Shown: piece by piece, positions 43,647-51,410 of the stretch
How positions within the stretch are numbered: position 1 is the stretch's first letter
How the letters are laid out: every line of letters starts with the position of its first letter
Assembly: GCA_033763795.1 (NCBI GenBank)
Contig: JANRJV010000004.1
Location: forward strand, 1 to 64,000
Length of the DNA: 64,000 bases
From: JAEUIV01 sp033763795
GTDB taxonomy: Bacteria; Planctomycetota; Phycisphaerae; Phycisphaerales; UBA1924
Direction: 5' to 3'
The notes under the pieces: model-generated
What the model saw: only the letters and a program-made list of their open reading frames with translations
The model's database searches: none
Told to the model about the DNA's origin: nothing
Program-made: the position numbers and the translations under genes

Positions 43647-44729
43647 ATGAGTTCCCCTTCAGACCCCGCCACCGGCTCGATGCCCCATCTCGTCAGCCGG
43701 GGCCTGCAGAGGCACCCGCGCCCGCTGGGCGGCGATCCCCTCCGCCGGATGGATCCGCCGGTACTCAGCCTGGGGGGCATGGTCCTCAACAATCAGGACG
43801 GCGCCCCCGCCCAGCTCGCCGGCAAGCGCAAGCCCGCCTGGCTCCGCGCCAGGCTCCCGGGCGGCGAGGGCTACGAGCGCCTGAGCAACATCCTCGAGAG
43901 CCACGGCCTGCACACCGTCTGCAAAGAGGCCGGCTGCCCGAACATGGGGGAGTGCTGGTCGCGGGGCGTCGCCACCATCATGATCCTGGGCGACACCTGC
44001 ACCCGGGCGTGCGGCTTCTGCAACGTCAAGACCGGCCGGCCCGCCTCGCTCGACCGCGACGAACCGCGCCGCACCGCCGAGGCGGTCAAGCTCATGGGCG
44101 GCGCCGGCCTGCGTCACATCGTCATCACCAGCGTCAACCGCGATGAGCTCCCCGACGGGGGGGCGGCGATCTGGGCCGAGACGATCCACCGCGTCCACGA
44201 CGCCTGCCCCGGGCTCTCCATCGAGGTGCTCATCCCCGACTTCGAGGGCAATTGGGCCGCACTGCAGATGGTGATCGACGCCCGCCCCGAGATCCTCAAT
44301 CACAACCTCGAGACCGTCCGCCGCATGTACCCCGCCGTGCGCCCCAGCGCCAAGTTCGACCGCTCGCTCGAGCTGCTGCGGCGCTGCAAGGACGCCGGGC
44401 TCGTCACCAAGACGGGCGTGATGGTCGGCATCGGCGAGAAGGACGCGGAAGTCCTCGCGCTCATGGACGAGGTCCGCGCCCAGGACACCGACATCCTCAC
44501 GATCGGGCAGTACCTGCAGCCCACGCGCAATCACCTGCCGATCGACCGCTGGGTGACCCCCGAGCAGTTTGACGAGTTCCGCGGCGCCGGGCTGGCCCGG
44601 GGCTTCAGGGTCGTCGAGAGCGGTCCCCTGGTGCGCAGCAGCTACCACGCCGACGATCAGGCCGATCGGCTCACCGGCGCGGCGCGCCAGACCGCCGACG
44701 CCATGCAGCAATTGCTCAAGCGCGGCTGA
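43647..44729 (+). CDS. lipA: Lipoyl synthase
   Basis: This radical-SAM enzyme inserts two sulfur atoms into octanoyl-protein to make lipoyl cofactors. The 360 residues carry both Fe-S motifs: the auxiliary cluster C92-x4-C97-x5-C103 (CKEAGCPNMGEC) and the radical-SAM C118-x3-C122-x2-C125 (CTRACGFC). The closing RSSYHAD contributes the conserved serine ligand. The N-terminal 60 residues are longer than usual and may be partly disordered. The ATG at 43647 lacks a Shine-Dalgarno sequence and lies 8 nt after TATACT, so it may be leaderless. Confidence 0.96.
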   Translation: MSSPSDPATGSMPHLVSRGLQRHPRPLGGDPLRRMDPPVLSLGGMVLNNQDGAPAQLAGKRKPAWLRARLPGGEGYERLSNILESHGLHTVCKEAGCPNMGECWSRGVATIMILGDTCTRACGFCNVKTGRPASLDRDEPRRTAEAVKLMGGAGLRHIVITSVNRDELPDGGAAIWAETIHRVHDACPGLSIEVLIPDFEGNWAALQMVIDARPEILNHNLETVRRMYPAVRPSAKFDRSLELLRRCKDAGLVTKTGVMVGIGEKDAEVLALMDEVRAQDTDILTIGQYLQPTRNHLPIDRWVTPEQFDEFRGAGLARGFRVVESGPLVRSSYHADDQADRLTGAARQTADAMQQLLKRG

Positions 44730-44807
44730 GCGGGCCTCATCGACGCGCCCCGCGCCCGCACGACCCCGCCCGCCCCGCGCCGCGGATCCCCACGCCGCGC
44801 CGTGAAT

Positions 44808-44813
44808 TACACT
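44808..44813 (+). promoter_or_regulatory. -10-like TACACT, 6 nt from the SpoIIE-gene start codon
   Basis: TACACT is followed by CCCGCG and the ATG at 44820. This spacing supports ATG 44820 over GTG 44802 as the start and a leaderless mRNA. Confidence 0.45.
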
Positions 44814-44819
44814 CCCGCG

Positions 44820-45956
44820 ATGCCTCCGACCGCCCGCCCGACGTGGCAAGGCCGCAGCGGCGCCGCCCCCTACATCGCCGCCTTCTTCATCTTTGCGCCC
44901 GCCGGGTATCTCATCACGCTCATCCAGACCAAGCCCTGGACCTGGGCCGCGGGCACGGTCCTGACCCTCTTCGCAGGATGCATGGCGATGGGATGGTCGG
45001 TCGTGTTCACCGACATCCGCCGGCTCTGGTGGCTGCTCGTCCCGCTGAACGTCGCCCCCTTCTTCCTGCCGCAGTTCCTGATGCGCACCGCCACCGAGCT
45101 GGGCATCTCGCGCATCGGATCCGACCTGTCGGAGCTCGCCAACCGCATCATCTGCGGCGTGCTCACCGTCGTCATGGTCTCCATCGGCTGGACCCTGATG
45201 GTCCGCTTCCTGATCCGCACGGAGTCCCGCACCGCCCGCCTCAAGACGGAGATGGCCCTCGCCTCCCGCATCCACCGCGGGCTCGTTCCGCCCCTCCACG
45301 TGCGCACGCCGCACTACGAAGTGCTGGGACGCTCCGACCCCAGCAGCGAGATGGGTGGCGATCTGATCGACGCCGTCGTGCGCGAGGGCGCCGTCGACGT
45401 CTACCTCGCCGACGTCTCCGGTCACGGCGTGCGCGCGGGCGTGCTGATGGCCATGCTCAAGAGCGCCCTGCGCACCGCGCTGCTCCACAAGAGCTCGGGC
45501 CCCGCGCTGGGCGAGATCGCCCGCGACCTCAACCGCGTCGTCTGCCAGCTCGCCGAGCCCGACATGTTCGTCACCTTCGCCTGCGTCCGGCTCACCCCCG
45601 GCGCCCCCGCCGAGCTGGCGCTCGCGGGCCACCTCCCCACGCTGATCGTCGCGCGCGACGGCTCCGTGCGCGAATGCGCCAACGAGAACCTCCCCCTGGG
45701 CGTCGACCCCGACGAGCGCTTCGCCACGCTCCACGCGGAGGTGCACCCGGGCGACACCGTCGTGATGCTGACGGACGGGTTCATCGAGCCCCGCGATGCC
45801 GCCGGGAGGCAGTTCGGGCTCGCCCGCGTCCGGGACCAGCTCTCCCGCACGGCGGACCAGCCCCTGGAGCGCATGGCGGCGAGCCTCTTCGACGCCGTCG
45901 CCGCCTTCGCCCCGCGCGACGACGACCAGAGCCTCGTGATGCTCCGGATCATCTGA
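44820..45956 (+). CDS. Membrane-bound SpoIIE/RsbU-type PP2C serine phosphatase
   Basis: 378 residues. Four membrane segments (about 20-125) are followed by a short linker and a PPM phosphatase domain (about 145-378). Metal-binding motifs are visible: EMGGDLID, YLADVSGHGV, LTDGFIEP and DDQSLVMLRI at the C-terminus. RsbU/SpoIIE proteins dephosphorylate anti-sigma antagonists, so control of an alternative sigma factor is a possible role; no partner kinase is in the window. It begins 90 bp after lipA. No ribosome site is seen. Confidence 0.9.
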   Translation: MPPTARPTWQGRSGAAPYIAAFFIFAPAGYLITLIQTKPWTWAAGTVLTLFAGCMAMGWSVVFTDIRRLWWLLVPLNVAPFFLPQFLMRTATELGISRIGSDLSELANRIICGVLTVVMVSIGWTLMVRFLIRTESRTARLKTEMALASRIHRGLVPPLHVRTPHYEVLGRSDPSSEMGGDLIDAVVREGAVDVYLADVSGHGVRAGVLMAMLKSALRTALLHKSSGPALGEIARDLNRVVCQLAEPDMFVTFACVRLTPGAPAELALAGHLPTLIVARDGSVRECANENLPLGVDPDERFATLHAEVHPGDTVVMLTDGFIEPRDAAGRQFGLARVRDQLSRTADQPLERMAASLFDAVAAFAPRDDDQSLVMLRII

Positions 45957-46105
45957 CCGGGCCCGCGCCCCTCGCGGGCTTGCCGGACCCTTGCCCTTAA
46001 TCCCGGACCCGCCGTGCCCGATATCTCCGCAGCGGCGGGACGGATCCCGCGCTTTCGTCCCTTTCACTCGGATAACCGTGGGGTGTCCCGCGCTCAGGGA
46101 GGGTC

Positions 46106-46111
46106 TATGCT
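46106..46111 (+). promoter_or_regulatory. -10-like TATGCT upstream of the HD-GYP gene
   Basis: The context GGGTCTATGCT matches that upstream of asd exactly. A start near 46118 would lie downstream of the ATG at 46107, so the ATG at 46149 is the better start for the gene. Confidence 0.4.
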
Positions 46112-46148
46112 GTATGGTGAGCCAGACTTTGGCCCACAAGGGGACACC

Positions 46149-46820
46149 ATGTCGCCCGACATCGTCGAAGCCCTCGTCAAGACGATCGAGTTGAAAGACC
46201 AGAGCACCGCGGCTCACACCTGGCGCGTGGTCCTCTATGCCCGCGCCCTCGCCGAACGCGCCGGGATGAAGCCCGAGTTCATCGCCCGCCTGACCACCGG
46301 CGCCGCCCTCCACGACGTCGGCAAGATCGACATCCCCGACAACATCCTCCAGAAGCCCGGCAAGCTCACCGACGAAGAGTTCGAGGTCATCAAGAGCCAC
46401 ACCGTCGTGGGCCACGAGCGCCTCCGCCGAATGGGCGAGGACGACCCCATCCTCCTCGACCTCGTCCGCCATCATCACGAGCGCGTCGACGGCAAGGGCT
46501 ACCCCGACGGGCTCCGCGGCGACCAGATCCCCGTCGTCGCGCGCTACTTCGCCGTCATCGACACCTTCGATGCGCTCACCAGCGTCCGCCCCTACCGCCG
46601 CGAGGTCGGCATCGAGGCCGCCGAGAAGGCGATCATCGAGCTCAAGAACGGCGTGGAAACGCGGTACGACCCCGCCGCCGTCGAGATCTTCGTCGACCTC
46701 TACCGCCAGGGCGAGCTCGACTGGATTCTCAGCTACTTCAACGACGGCAGCGACGTCCCCGCCGTCACCGAGCTCGCCAGCACCCCGGGCAAGACCGCTC
46801 CCGACAAGATCAAGGTCTGA
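46149..46820 (+). CDS. HD-GYP domain phosphodiesterase
   Basis: 223 residues consisting almost only of an HD-GYP domain. HD motif H55-D56 (LHDVGK) and the GYP motif G117-Y118-P119 in HHHERVDGKGYPDGLRG; the following VVARYFAVIDTFDALTSVRPYR is also canonical. HD-GYP enzymes hydrolyse c-di-GMP. No sensor domain is attached. The start at 46149 has AAGGGG (46138-46143) 5 nt upstream; an ATG at 46107 is in frame but sits on a likely -10 box. Confidence 0.93.
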   Translation: MSPDIVEALVKTIELKDQSTAAHTWRVVLYARALAERAGMKPEFIARLTTGAALHDVGKIDIPDNILQKPGKLTDEEFEVIKSHTVVGHERLRRMGEDDPILLDLVRHHHERVDGKGYPDGLRGDQIPVVARYFAVIDTFDALTSVRPYRREVGIEAAEKAIIELKNGVETRYDPAAVEIFVDLYRQGELDWILSYFNDGSDVPAVTELASTPGKTAPDKIKV

Positions 46821-46846
46821 CGCCCTTTCGCTGCCGCGACGCCCCC

Positions 46847-47449
46847 TCAGCGCCGCTTGGTGGGCAGCGCGTCGCCCTCCACGCCGCTGCGCGAGCTCAT
46901 CCCGGGATACTGCGTCGTGAACGGACGGCTCGCTTCGAAGCTCATCCTCTGACTGAGCGTCACCGCCGGCGCTCCCGCGTCCCCCGCCCGAGGCTCGGCC
47001 CCTCGCGCGACCAGTCGGATCGTCGCCTCGACCGCGCTCGTGCTCCGGGAATGCAGCGTGACCTCCCCCCGCGCCGGGGCCACGTGCGTCGGCAGTCCGG
47101 GGAGCTCCTCGAGCAGCCACGCCTGCACGCGCTCGCCATCGACGGGCGTGGGCGATTCCGTCTGCAGATCGCCGGGCACGCGGACCAGCCACGTCAGATG
47201 CCCGCGCAGCTTCGCTCCGGGCTCTTCCAGCAGCGGGTCGCGCACCGTCAGCAGGTCGCCCGCCCCGTCATGCACCAGCGAGACGATGGTCGAGCGGTCG
47301 AGCGTCGTGAACGCCGGCCGCGTCGAAGGGGCCCACGTCGACACGGGCTGGGGCGGGCCCGCCGAACGCGTGCGCGCGGCACATCCGCCCAGCAACGCCA
47401 CGTTCATCGCCATCACCGCCGCCGCCGCCACAGCCAGAAGATTGGTCAT
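46847..47449 (-). CDS. Hypothetical lipoprotein
   Basis: 200 residues with a lipoprotein signal (hydrophobic core then LLGGC, lipidated Cys at about residue 23). The mature part is polar, with beta-type patterns and no family I recognise. Its ATG overlaps the TGA of the EVE-domain gene in an ATGA arrangement (47446-47449), implying translational coupling, though a functional link is not obvious. It is convergent with the HD-GYP gene (26 bp apart). Confidence 0.8.
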   Translation of the reverse strand: MTNLLAVAAAAVMAMNVALLGGCAARTRSAGPPQPVSTWAPSTRPAFTTLDRSTIVSLVHDGAGDLLTVRDPLLEEPGAKLRGHLTWLVRVPGDLQTESPTPVDGERVQAWLLEELPGLPTHVAPARGEVTLHSRSTSAVEATIRLVARGAEPRAGDAGAPAVTLSQRMSFEASRPFTTQYPGMSSRSGVEGDALPTKRR

Positions 47450-47991
47450 GCCTGCTCCTTCGGCCTGCGCCGGTTGCGCCCTTCATCCTTTGCGGCGTCC
47501 TTGGCGCCGCCCCGGTCCCCGCCGGGCTTCGCCGCCCGGGACGCGGGCCTCCGGCCGCCCGCGGCGGGGGCCGCCGACGGGCCCGTCAGGCCCGCCATCT
47601 GCCGCAGGATCGCGTCCAACTGGGCGGGCACCACCATCGCCGACAACCGGCTCTGCCGTACCAGCGCGAACGACGCGAACCGCGCATCCGCCTTGATCTC
47701 CGCCAGCGTCACGGCTCGGGGCACCGGCTGAATCCCTTTGATGTCGATCGCCACCAGCTTCTCATCGTTCGCGTCGGGATCGGGGTACGGGCCGCGCGTC
47801 ACGACCGCCAGGCCAACAATCCGTTTCTCGCGACCGGTGTGATAGACGAACGCCTGATCGCCCTTGGCGGCGGATCGGACGGCGAGGAGCGCCGCCGCGT
47901 TCGTGATCCCGGTCCAGGCGGTCGTGCCGTCCCGGACCAGATCGTCGAACGAGTACTCGTCGGGCTCGGTCTTGAGCAGCAGCGTCGCCAC
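47446..47991 (-). CDS. EVE-domain protein with basic Ala-rich tail
   Basis: 181 residues. The EVE domain (PUA-like fold, about 1-130) is recognised from LLKTEPDEYSFDDL at the start, WTGITNAAALLAVRSAAKGDQAFVYHTG and the later FASFALVRQSRLSAMVV. EVE domains read modified bases or RNA. The last 45 residues are rich in Ala, Gly, Lys, Arg and Pro and are probably disordered. The GTG at 47991 fits family starts; a TAGACT lies 7 nt before it and no ribosome site is present. Confidence 0.9.
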   Translation of the reverse strand: MATLLLKTEPDEYSFDDLVRDGTTAWTGITNAAALLAVRSAAKGDQAFVYHTGREKRIVGLAVVTRGPYPDPDANDEKLVAIDIKGIQPVPRAVTLAEIKADARFASFALVRQSRLSAMVVPAQLDAILRQMAGLTGPSAAPAAGGRRPASRAAKPGGDRGGAKDAAKDEGRNRRRPKEQA

Positions 47992-47998
47992 GCGGACC

Positions 47999-48004
47999 AG
48001 TCTA
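47999..48004 (-). promoter_or_regulatory. -10-like TAGACT, 7 nt from the EVE-gene GTG start
   Basis: On the minus strand TAGACT is followed by GGTCCGC and GTG, consistent with a leaderless mRNA that also carries the coupled lipoprotein gene. Confidence 0.45.
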
Positions 48005-48017
48005 GATCGCCCCCAGT

Positions 48018-48053
48018 CAAAAAGAACGACGCCCCGCACGGAAGAGCGGGGCG
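48018..48053 (-). terminator. Rho-independent terminator of the Cys-rich gene
   Basis: In the minus direction a perfect 8-bp stem (CGCCCCGC / GCGGGGCG, 48030-48053, loop of 8 nt) is followed by TCGTTCTTTTTGACT. It lies 61 nt after the stop codon at 48114. Confidence 0.8.
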
Positions 48054-48113
48054 CCGGACGTTGATCGATCGAGCGGCGGGTCGCGCCGCGTCGGATGTGA
48101 TCGCGGAGGACGA

Positions 48114-48959
48114 TTACTGGCGCGAAGCGACGGGCTCGCCGGCCTTCACGGGCTCGGCAACCTTCTCGCCCTTGCAGTGATCGCCGTCGTTCTGGCAGGG
48201 CTTGCCGTCGGCGCGGACGCCCGAGCCCTTGCAGCAGTTGGGATCCTTGGCGGCGACGTTCTGGACCTTCGCGCCGCTCTTGCAGCAGCCTGAAGCGCTG
48301 GAGACCTTCTCAACCTTGGCCTCGGCCTTGCCCTCGCCGCAGCCGGCTTCCTTCATGGAAGCGGCGCAGAACCCGGCATCAGCCTTGTAGAACATCGCGG
48401 GCATCACGACCGGGAAGCCCGAGCCCACCACGACCTGGCCACCCTTCTTGCTGCAGCCGCCCTCGCTCTTGGCGGCGACGGCCTTGGCCTTCGCGCCCGA
48501 AGCGCAGCAGCCGGACGACTTGGCGCTCGCAGTCTGGACAGCGCCCTCGGCGCCGCAGGCTTTGGCAACCTCGGCGGAGCAGCCGGACTTGTCGCTCGCA
48601 GTCTTGACTGCGCCCTCGGCGCCGCAGGCCTTGGCAACCTCGGCGGAGCAGCCGGACTTGGCGCTCTCGTTGTTCGAAGCGGCGACGACGTTCGCCTCAG
48701 CGGCGCAGCCGCCTTCCTTGTTCTTCGCGGCCGTCGCCTTCAGGGCGCAGCACGACTTCTTCTCGCCGGCTTCTTTGTTGGAAGCCTGGATCGCTTTGGC
48801 CTCGGCGGTGTCGGCGGTCTTAGCTTTCTCGCCGCAGCCGGCAACCATCGAACACAGGGTCTTGCCGGTCATACCCATGTACCCCGCAGCGCCCACGGCA
48901 GACATGCCGGCGACCGCGAGAACACAGGACACGCAGGTGGCTCCCAGACGGCTGATCAT
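48114..48959 (-). CDS. Secreted Cys-rich protein with tandem 23-residue repeats
   Basis: 281 residues with a signal peptide (about 1-26). I count 20 Cys in the mature part, many in CC pairs or CxnC spacings within Lys/Ala/Glu/Gly-rich sequence. A 23-residue unit beginning SGCSAEVAKACGAEGAV is repeated in tandem (about 102-147), and shorter GCCASGAK/GCCKSGAK blocks recur. No known family is recognised. The pattern suggests metal binding (metallothionein-like) or disulfide-linked assembly outside the cell. AAGGAG lies 6 nt before the ATG. It has its own promoter with an inverted repeat and a strong terminator, so it is a monocistronic, regulated gene. Confidence 0.82.
   Translation of the reverse strand: MISRLGATCVSCVLAVAGMSAVGAAGYMGMTGKTLCSMVAGCGEKAKTADTAEAKAIQASNKEAGEKKSCCALKATAAKNKEGGCAAEANVVAASNNESAKSGCSAEVAKACGAEGAVKTASDKSGCSAEVAKACGAEGAVQTASAKSSGCCASGAKAKAVAAKSEGGCSKKGGQVVVGSGFPVVMPAMFYKADAGFCAASMKEAGCGEGKAEAKVEKVSSASGCCKSGAKVQNVAAKDPNCCKGSGVRADGKPCQNDGDHCKGEKVAEPVKAGEPVASRQ
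48519..48656 (-). repeat. Two tandem 69-bp repeats in the Cys-rich gene
   Basis: Two 69-bp units encode nearly identical 23-residue segments with two Cys each. The DNA copies differ at only a few bases, which indicates a recent duplication. Confidence 0.85.
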
Positions 48960-49358
48960 CACACACTCCTTGGTTCAAAGCAGCGGCCGACCAGCCGCCC
49001 AGATCGCACACGCGCGGCGGCGACAACCCCGTCGCCACCTCCGACCAAATCTTTCAACCGCCTGATCGGCAGGCCGATTCCGCCATTCTTGCACTTTGTG
49101 CAGCAAACTCAACCCTCATCACCATCGGACTTTCCGGTTCCTCGCCCGCCGGCTCCCTCCGGAATCCGCCCGACACCGCCGCTCTCGTCCGAGAACCGCG
49201 CCGCATCGCCCGCAAACGCCGTGTGTTCGGTGTGTATTCGGTCGATTTGAGCCGGGGAATCTTGCACGCCCTCATCGACGTATCTGATGCTGGAGTCAGC
49301 AGCACATCTCCGCGACCGGACCGGGACATCCGGGTCGGCACGGAGGGGAGAAGAAAAC
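48960..49358. other. Divergent intergenic region (399 bp)
   Basis: It lies between the Cys-rich gene and the PEP-CTERM-like gene. It contains the minus-strand promoter/operator at 49085-49112 and GC-rich spacer. A GGAGGGGAG cluster precedes the plus-strand ATG at 49359. No coding frame is convincing. Confidence 0.6.
49085..49112 (-). promoter_or_regulatory. Promoter TTGAGT-16-AAGAAT with operator-like inverted repeat
   Basis: On the minus strand TTGAGT (49107-49112) and AAGAAT (49085-49090) are 16 bp apart. The spacer holds the inverted repeat TGCAC-AAA-GTGCA (49090-49102), a classic place for a repressor. The leader to the Cys-rich gene would be about 120 nt. Confidence 0.45.
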
Positions 49359-50147
49359 ATGAAAAGCAGCTTGTTCAGCGTCTCGATGCTCGCACTCGCC
49401 GCGGCCTCCGTCGCCGCGCCCGCCAGCGCAGGCTTCGTCTACATCAACTCGCCGCTCGTCCAGGGGCTCGACGCCCCCGGCTCGACCGTCGCGCAGGCGA
49501 AGTACCGGCTCTCGCACACCAACTTCGATATCTCGCTCGACCGCGGCGCGGGCACCAACCCCGGCCAGTTCGTCTCGGCCAACCTCGGCAACAACAACGC
49601 CATCTCGGGCCGCGTCTTCCAGTTCACCCTCGAGCACACCGCCGGCAAGGGCTTCTCGTTCTCACTCGGCGCGCCCGGATCGCCCTTCTCGACCCCGGTC
49701 GCCTGGGGTTCCTTCGGCAAGGGCGCGGGTGTCGCCGAAGAGCTCGGCGGTGTCGCCCCCGGCGCGTCATTCAACAGCCTCGTGCTCGAGGCCCGCGCGT
49801 CGCGCAGCAACTCGTCCATGCAGTTCAGCGACCTGGAGTTCCTGAGCAAGGGCCTCACCATCGCCGACGGCTCGTTCGAGAGCGGCCTCGTCGGCCCCTC
49901 CACCTCGGGCAAGGGCGACGCCCCCGGCCTCTGGACGCAGGAGCTCTTCGCCGACACCGACCTCTCAAAGGTCAACTGGTCGCTCACCGGCCTGCTCCGC
50001 GGCGAGCGTGACGCCGGCGCGGGCGGCGATGAGACCGTCAAGTTCACCGTCGGCGCCCGCCAGAGCGCCGCGAGCGTTCCGACCACCGGGGCCGCCTCGC
50101 TCTTCCTCGTCGCGGGTGTGCTGAACCTCCGCCGCGCCCGCCGCTGA
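49359..50147 (+). CDS. Secreted protein with PEP-CTERM-like sorting signal (VPTTGA)
   Basis: 262 residues. A signal peptide (about 1-24) is followed by a beta-rich body of about 200 residues without a recognised family. The C-terminus is a tripartite sorting signal: VPTTGA, a hydrophobic stretch (SLFLVAGVLNL) and a terminal RRARR. This is the form of a PEP-CTERM domain, with VPTTGA in place of VPEP. It is the only such protein seen in the window and a likely substrate of the exosortase encoded 8 kb away. A strong terminator follows. Confidence 0.88.
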   Translation: MKSSLFSVSMLALAAASVAAPASAGFVYINSPLVQGLDAPGSTVAQAKYRLSHTNFDISLDRGAGTNPGQFVSANLGNNNAISGRVFQFTLEHTAGKGFSFSLGAPGSPFSTPVAWGSFGKGAGVAEELGGVAPGASFNSLVLEARASRSNSSMQFSDLEFLSKGLTIADGSFESGLVGPSTSGKGDAPGLWTQELFADTDLSKVNWSLTGLLRGERDAGAGGDETVKFTVGARQSAASVPTTGAASLFLVAGVLNLRRARR

Positions 50148-50218
50148 TTCCCGCTGAAGATCCCGCGCGGCGTGCGGCGCGCGACCGCCTTCGATTCTGA
50201 CAGCCTGTGTGGCTCCTA

Positions 50219-50264
50219 TGGGCTCGTCGGGGACAACACCCCGCCGGGCCCATTGCTTCTTTCG
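50219..50264 (+). terminator. Rho-independent terminator of the PEP-CTERM-like gene
   Basis: A 14-bp stem with one wobble pair and one mismatch (TGGGC...GGGG / CCCC...GCCCA, 50219-50252) and a 6-nt loop is followed by TTGCTTCTTTC. It lies 72 nt after the stop codon. Confidence 0.7.
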
Positions 50265-50309
50265 CGGATCGGAGCGACTCCGGGACGCTTCCGCCGCACG
50301 TGCGCCGGC

Positions 50310-51410
50310 TCAGCGGGCCGCCAGCGCGATCGCCAGCCGCTCCATCGCGTGCGCGATGGGCACGTGAGCGGCGACATGCCGCTCCGCCTGCTCGACCGCC
50401 TCGAGCGAGGCCAGCAGCCGATCAACACGGTCCCGGTCGATCTTCTCCGCGGCGCCGCTCGCGGCTCGGAGCCCGCGCCGCTGCCGCTCGGCGAGGAGCG
50501 CCAGCAGATGCCGCGTCCCCGCGAGATTCGCCGCTTCCTTGCTGGCGTTCTCGTGCGCCTTCACCCAGCCCTGCGCCCAGTCGTCCACCAGCTTCGCGAG
50601 CGTGACGCCCATGCCCGGCGTGAACGAGCCCCGATCGGCCGACGCGAGCATGGGCTCGAGCGTGCGCGACCACTCGTACATCCCCCCCTCCACCGCGCGC
50701 TGGGCCATGCCCGGCGAGCCGCCCGCGAAGTCCATAAGCCACTCGCGCTCAGCCCCCGACACGTCCAGCCCGCTCCGCTTGAACCAGGCCTCCATCGCCG
50801 CCCGGTCGAGCGAGCCGAAGACCACGCGCTGGCAGCGACTGCGGATCGTCGGCAGCAGCATCTCCTCCGCGGAGGTCACCAGGATGATCACGGAGCCGGG
50901 GGGCGGCTCCTCCAGCGTCTTGAGCAGCGAATTCTGCACCGGCGCGTTCCGCGGCGAGGGGTCCAGCAGCTCCGCCTCGTCCACGATGAACACCTTCGCC
51001 GCCAGGCCCCCCGGCAGCGATGACGCCCGCGCGATGGGCCTGAGCAACCGCTCTTCGATGACCTGCCGGGGAATGGTCAGGAGCTTGCGGTCCCGCGTCT
51101 TCTTGTCGTCGGAGAAGCGGGCCAGCTCCTTGGTGATGACATGCAGGTCCGGGTGTGAGCCCTGCGCGATCAGCCGCTGCACCTGGCTGTCCGGATCGGG
51201 CTCCAACTCGCCCGAGAGCGTGGGCCCGGTCGACGGGTCGAGCAGCGCCGCGGCGAAGGCGTCGGCGGCTGTCCGCTTCCCGACCCCCTGCGGACCTGAA
51301 AAGATCCACGCGTGATGCACCCGCCCCGCCGACAACGCGGCCCGCAATGTGGCGACGGCGTGGTCCTGGCCCAACACCCCAGACAAGCTCGGCGCCGCTC
51401 GTTCGCTCAC
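50310..51410 (-). CDS. holB: DNA polymerase III subunit delta' (clamp-loader ATPase)
   Basis: 366 residues. The AAA+ fold is shown by GPQGVGKRT (39-47), AKVFIVDEAELL, the NSLLKTLEEPPPGSVIILVT segment and the SRC motif (TIRSRCQRV). Delta' loads the sliding clamp with delta and the DnaX subunits. The cysteine cluster that binds zinc in many delta' proteins, normally just before the HPD motif (GSHPDLHVI), is absent. The GTG at 51410 is chosen because the family similarity begins there and TATGGT lies 6 nt upstream; the frame is open further but not conserved in character. Confidence 0.9.
   Translation of the reverse strand: MSERAAPSLSGVLGQDHAVATLRAALSAGRVHHAWIFSGPQGVGKRTAADAFAAALLDPSTGPTLSGELEPDPDSQVQRLIAQGSHPDLHVITKELARFSDDKKTRDRKLLTIPRQVIEERLLRPIARASSLPGGLAAKVFIVDEAELLDPSPRNAPVQNSLLKTLEEPPPGSVIILVTSAEEMLLPTIRSRCQRVVFGSLDRAAMEAWFKRSGLDVSGAEREWLMDFAGGSPGMAQRAVEGGMYEWSRTLEPMLASADRGSFTPGMGVTLAKLVDDWAQGWVKAHENASKEAANLAGTRHLLALLAERQRRGLRAASGAAEKIDRDRVDRLLASLEAVEQAERHVAAHVPIAHAMERLAIALAAR

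Noticed and set aside
46107..46148. An earlier ATG (46107) for the HD-GYP protein.
   Set aside because: It overlaps a likely -10 box (TATGCT) and its ribosome site is only 3 nt away; ATG 46149 has AAGGGG at a normal distance.
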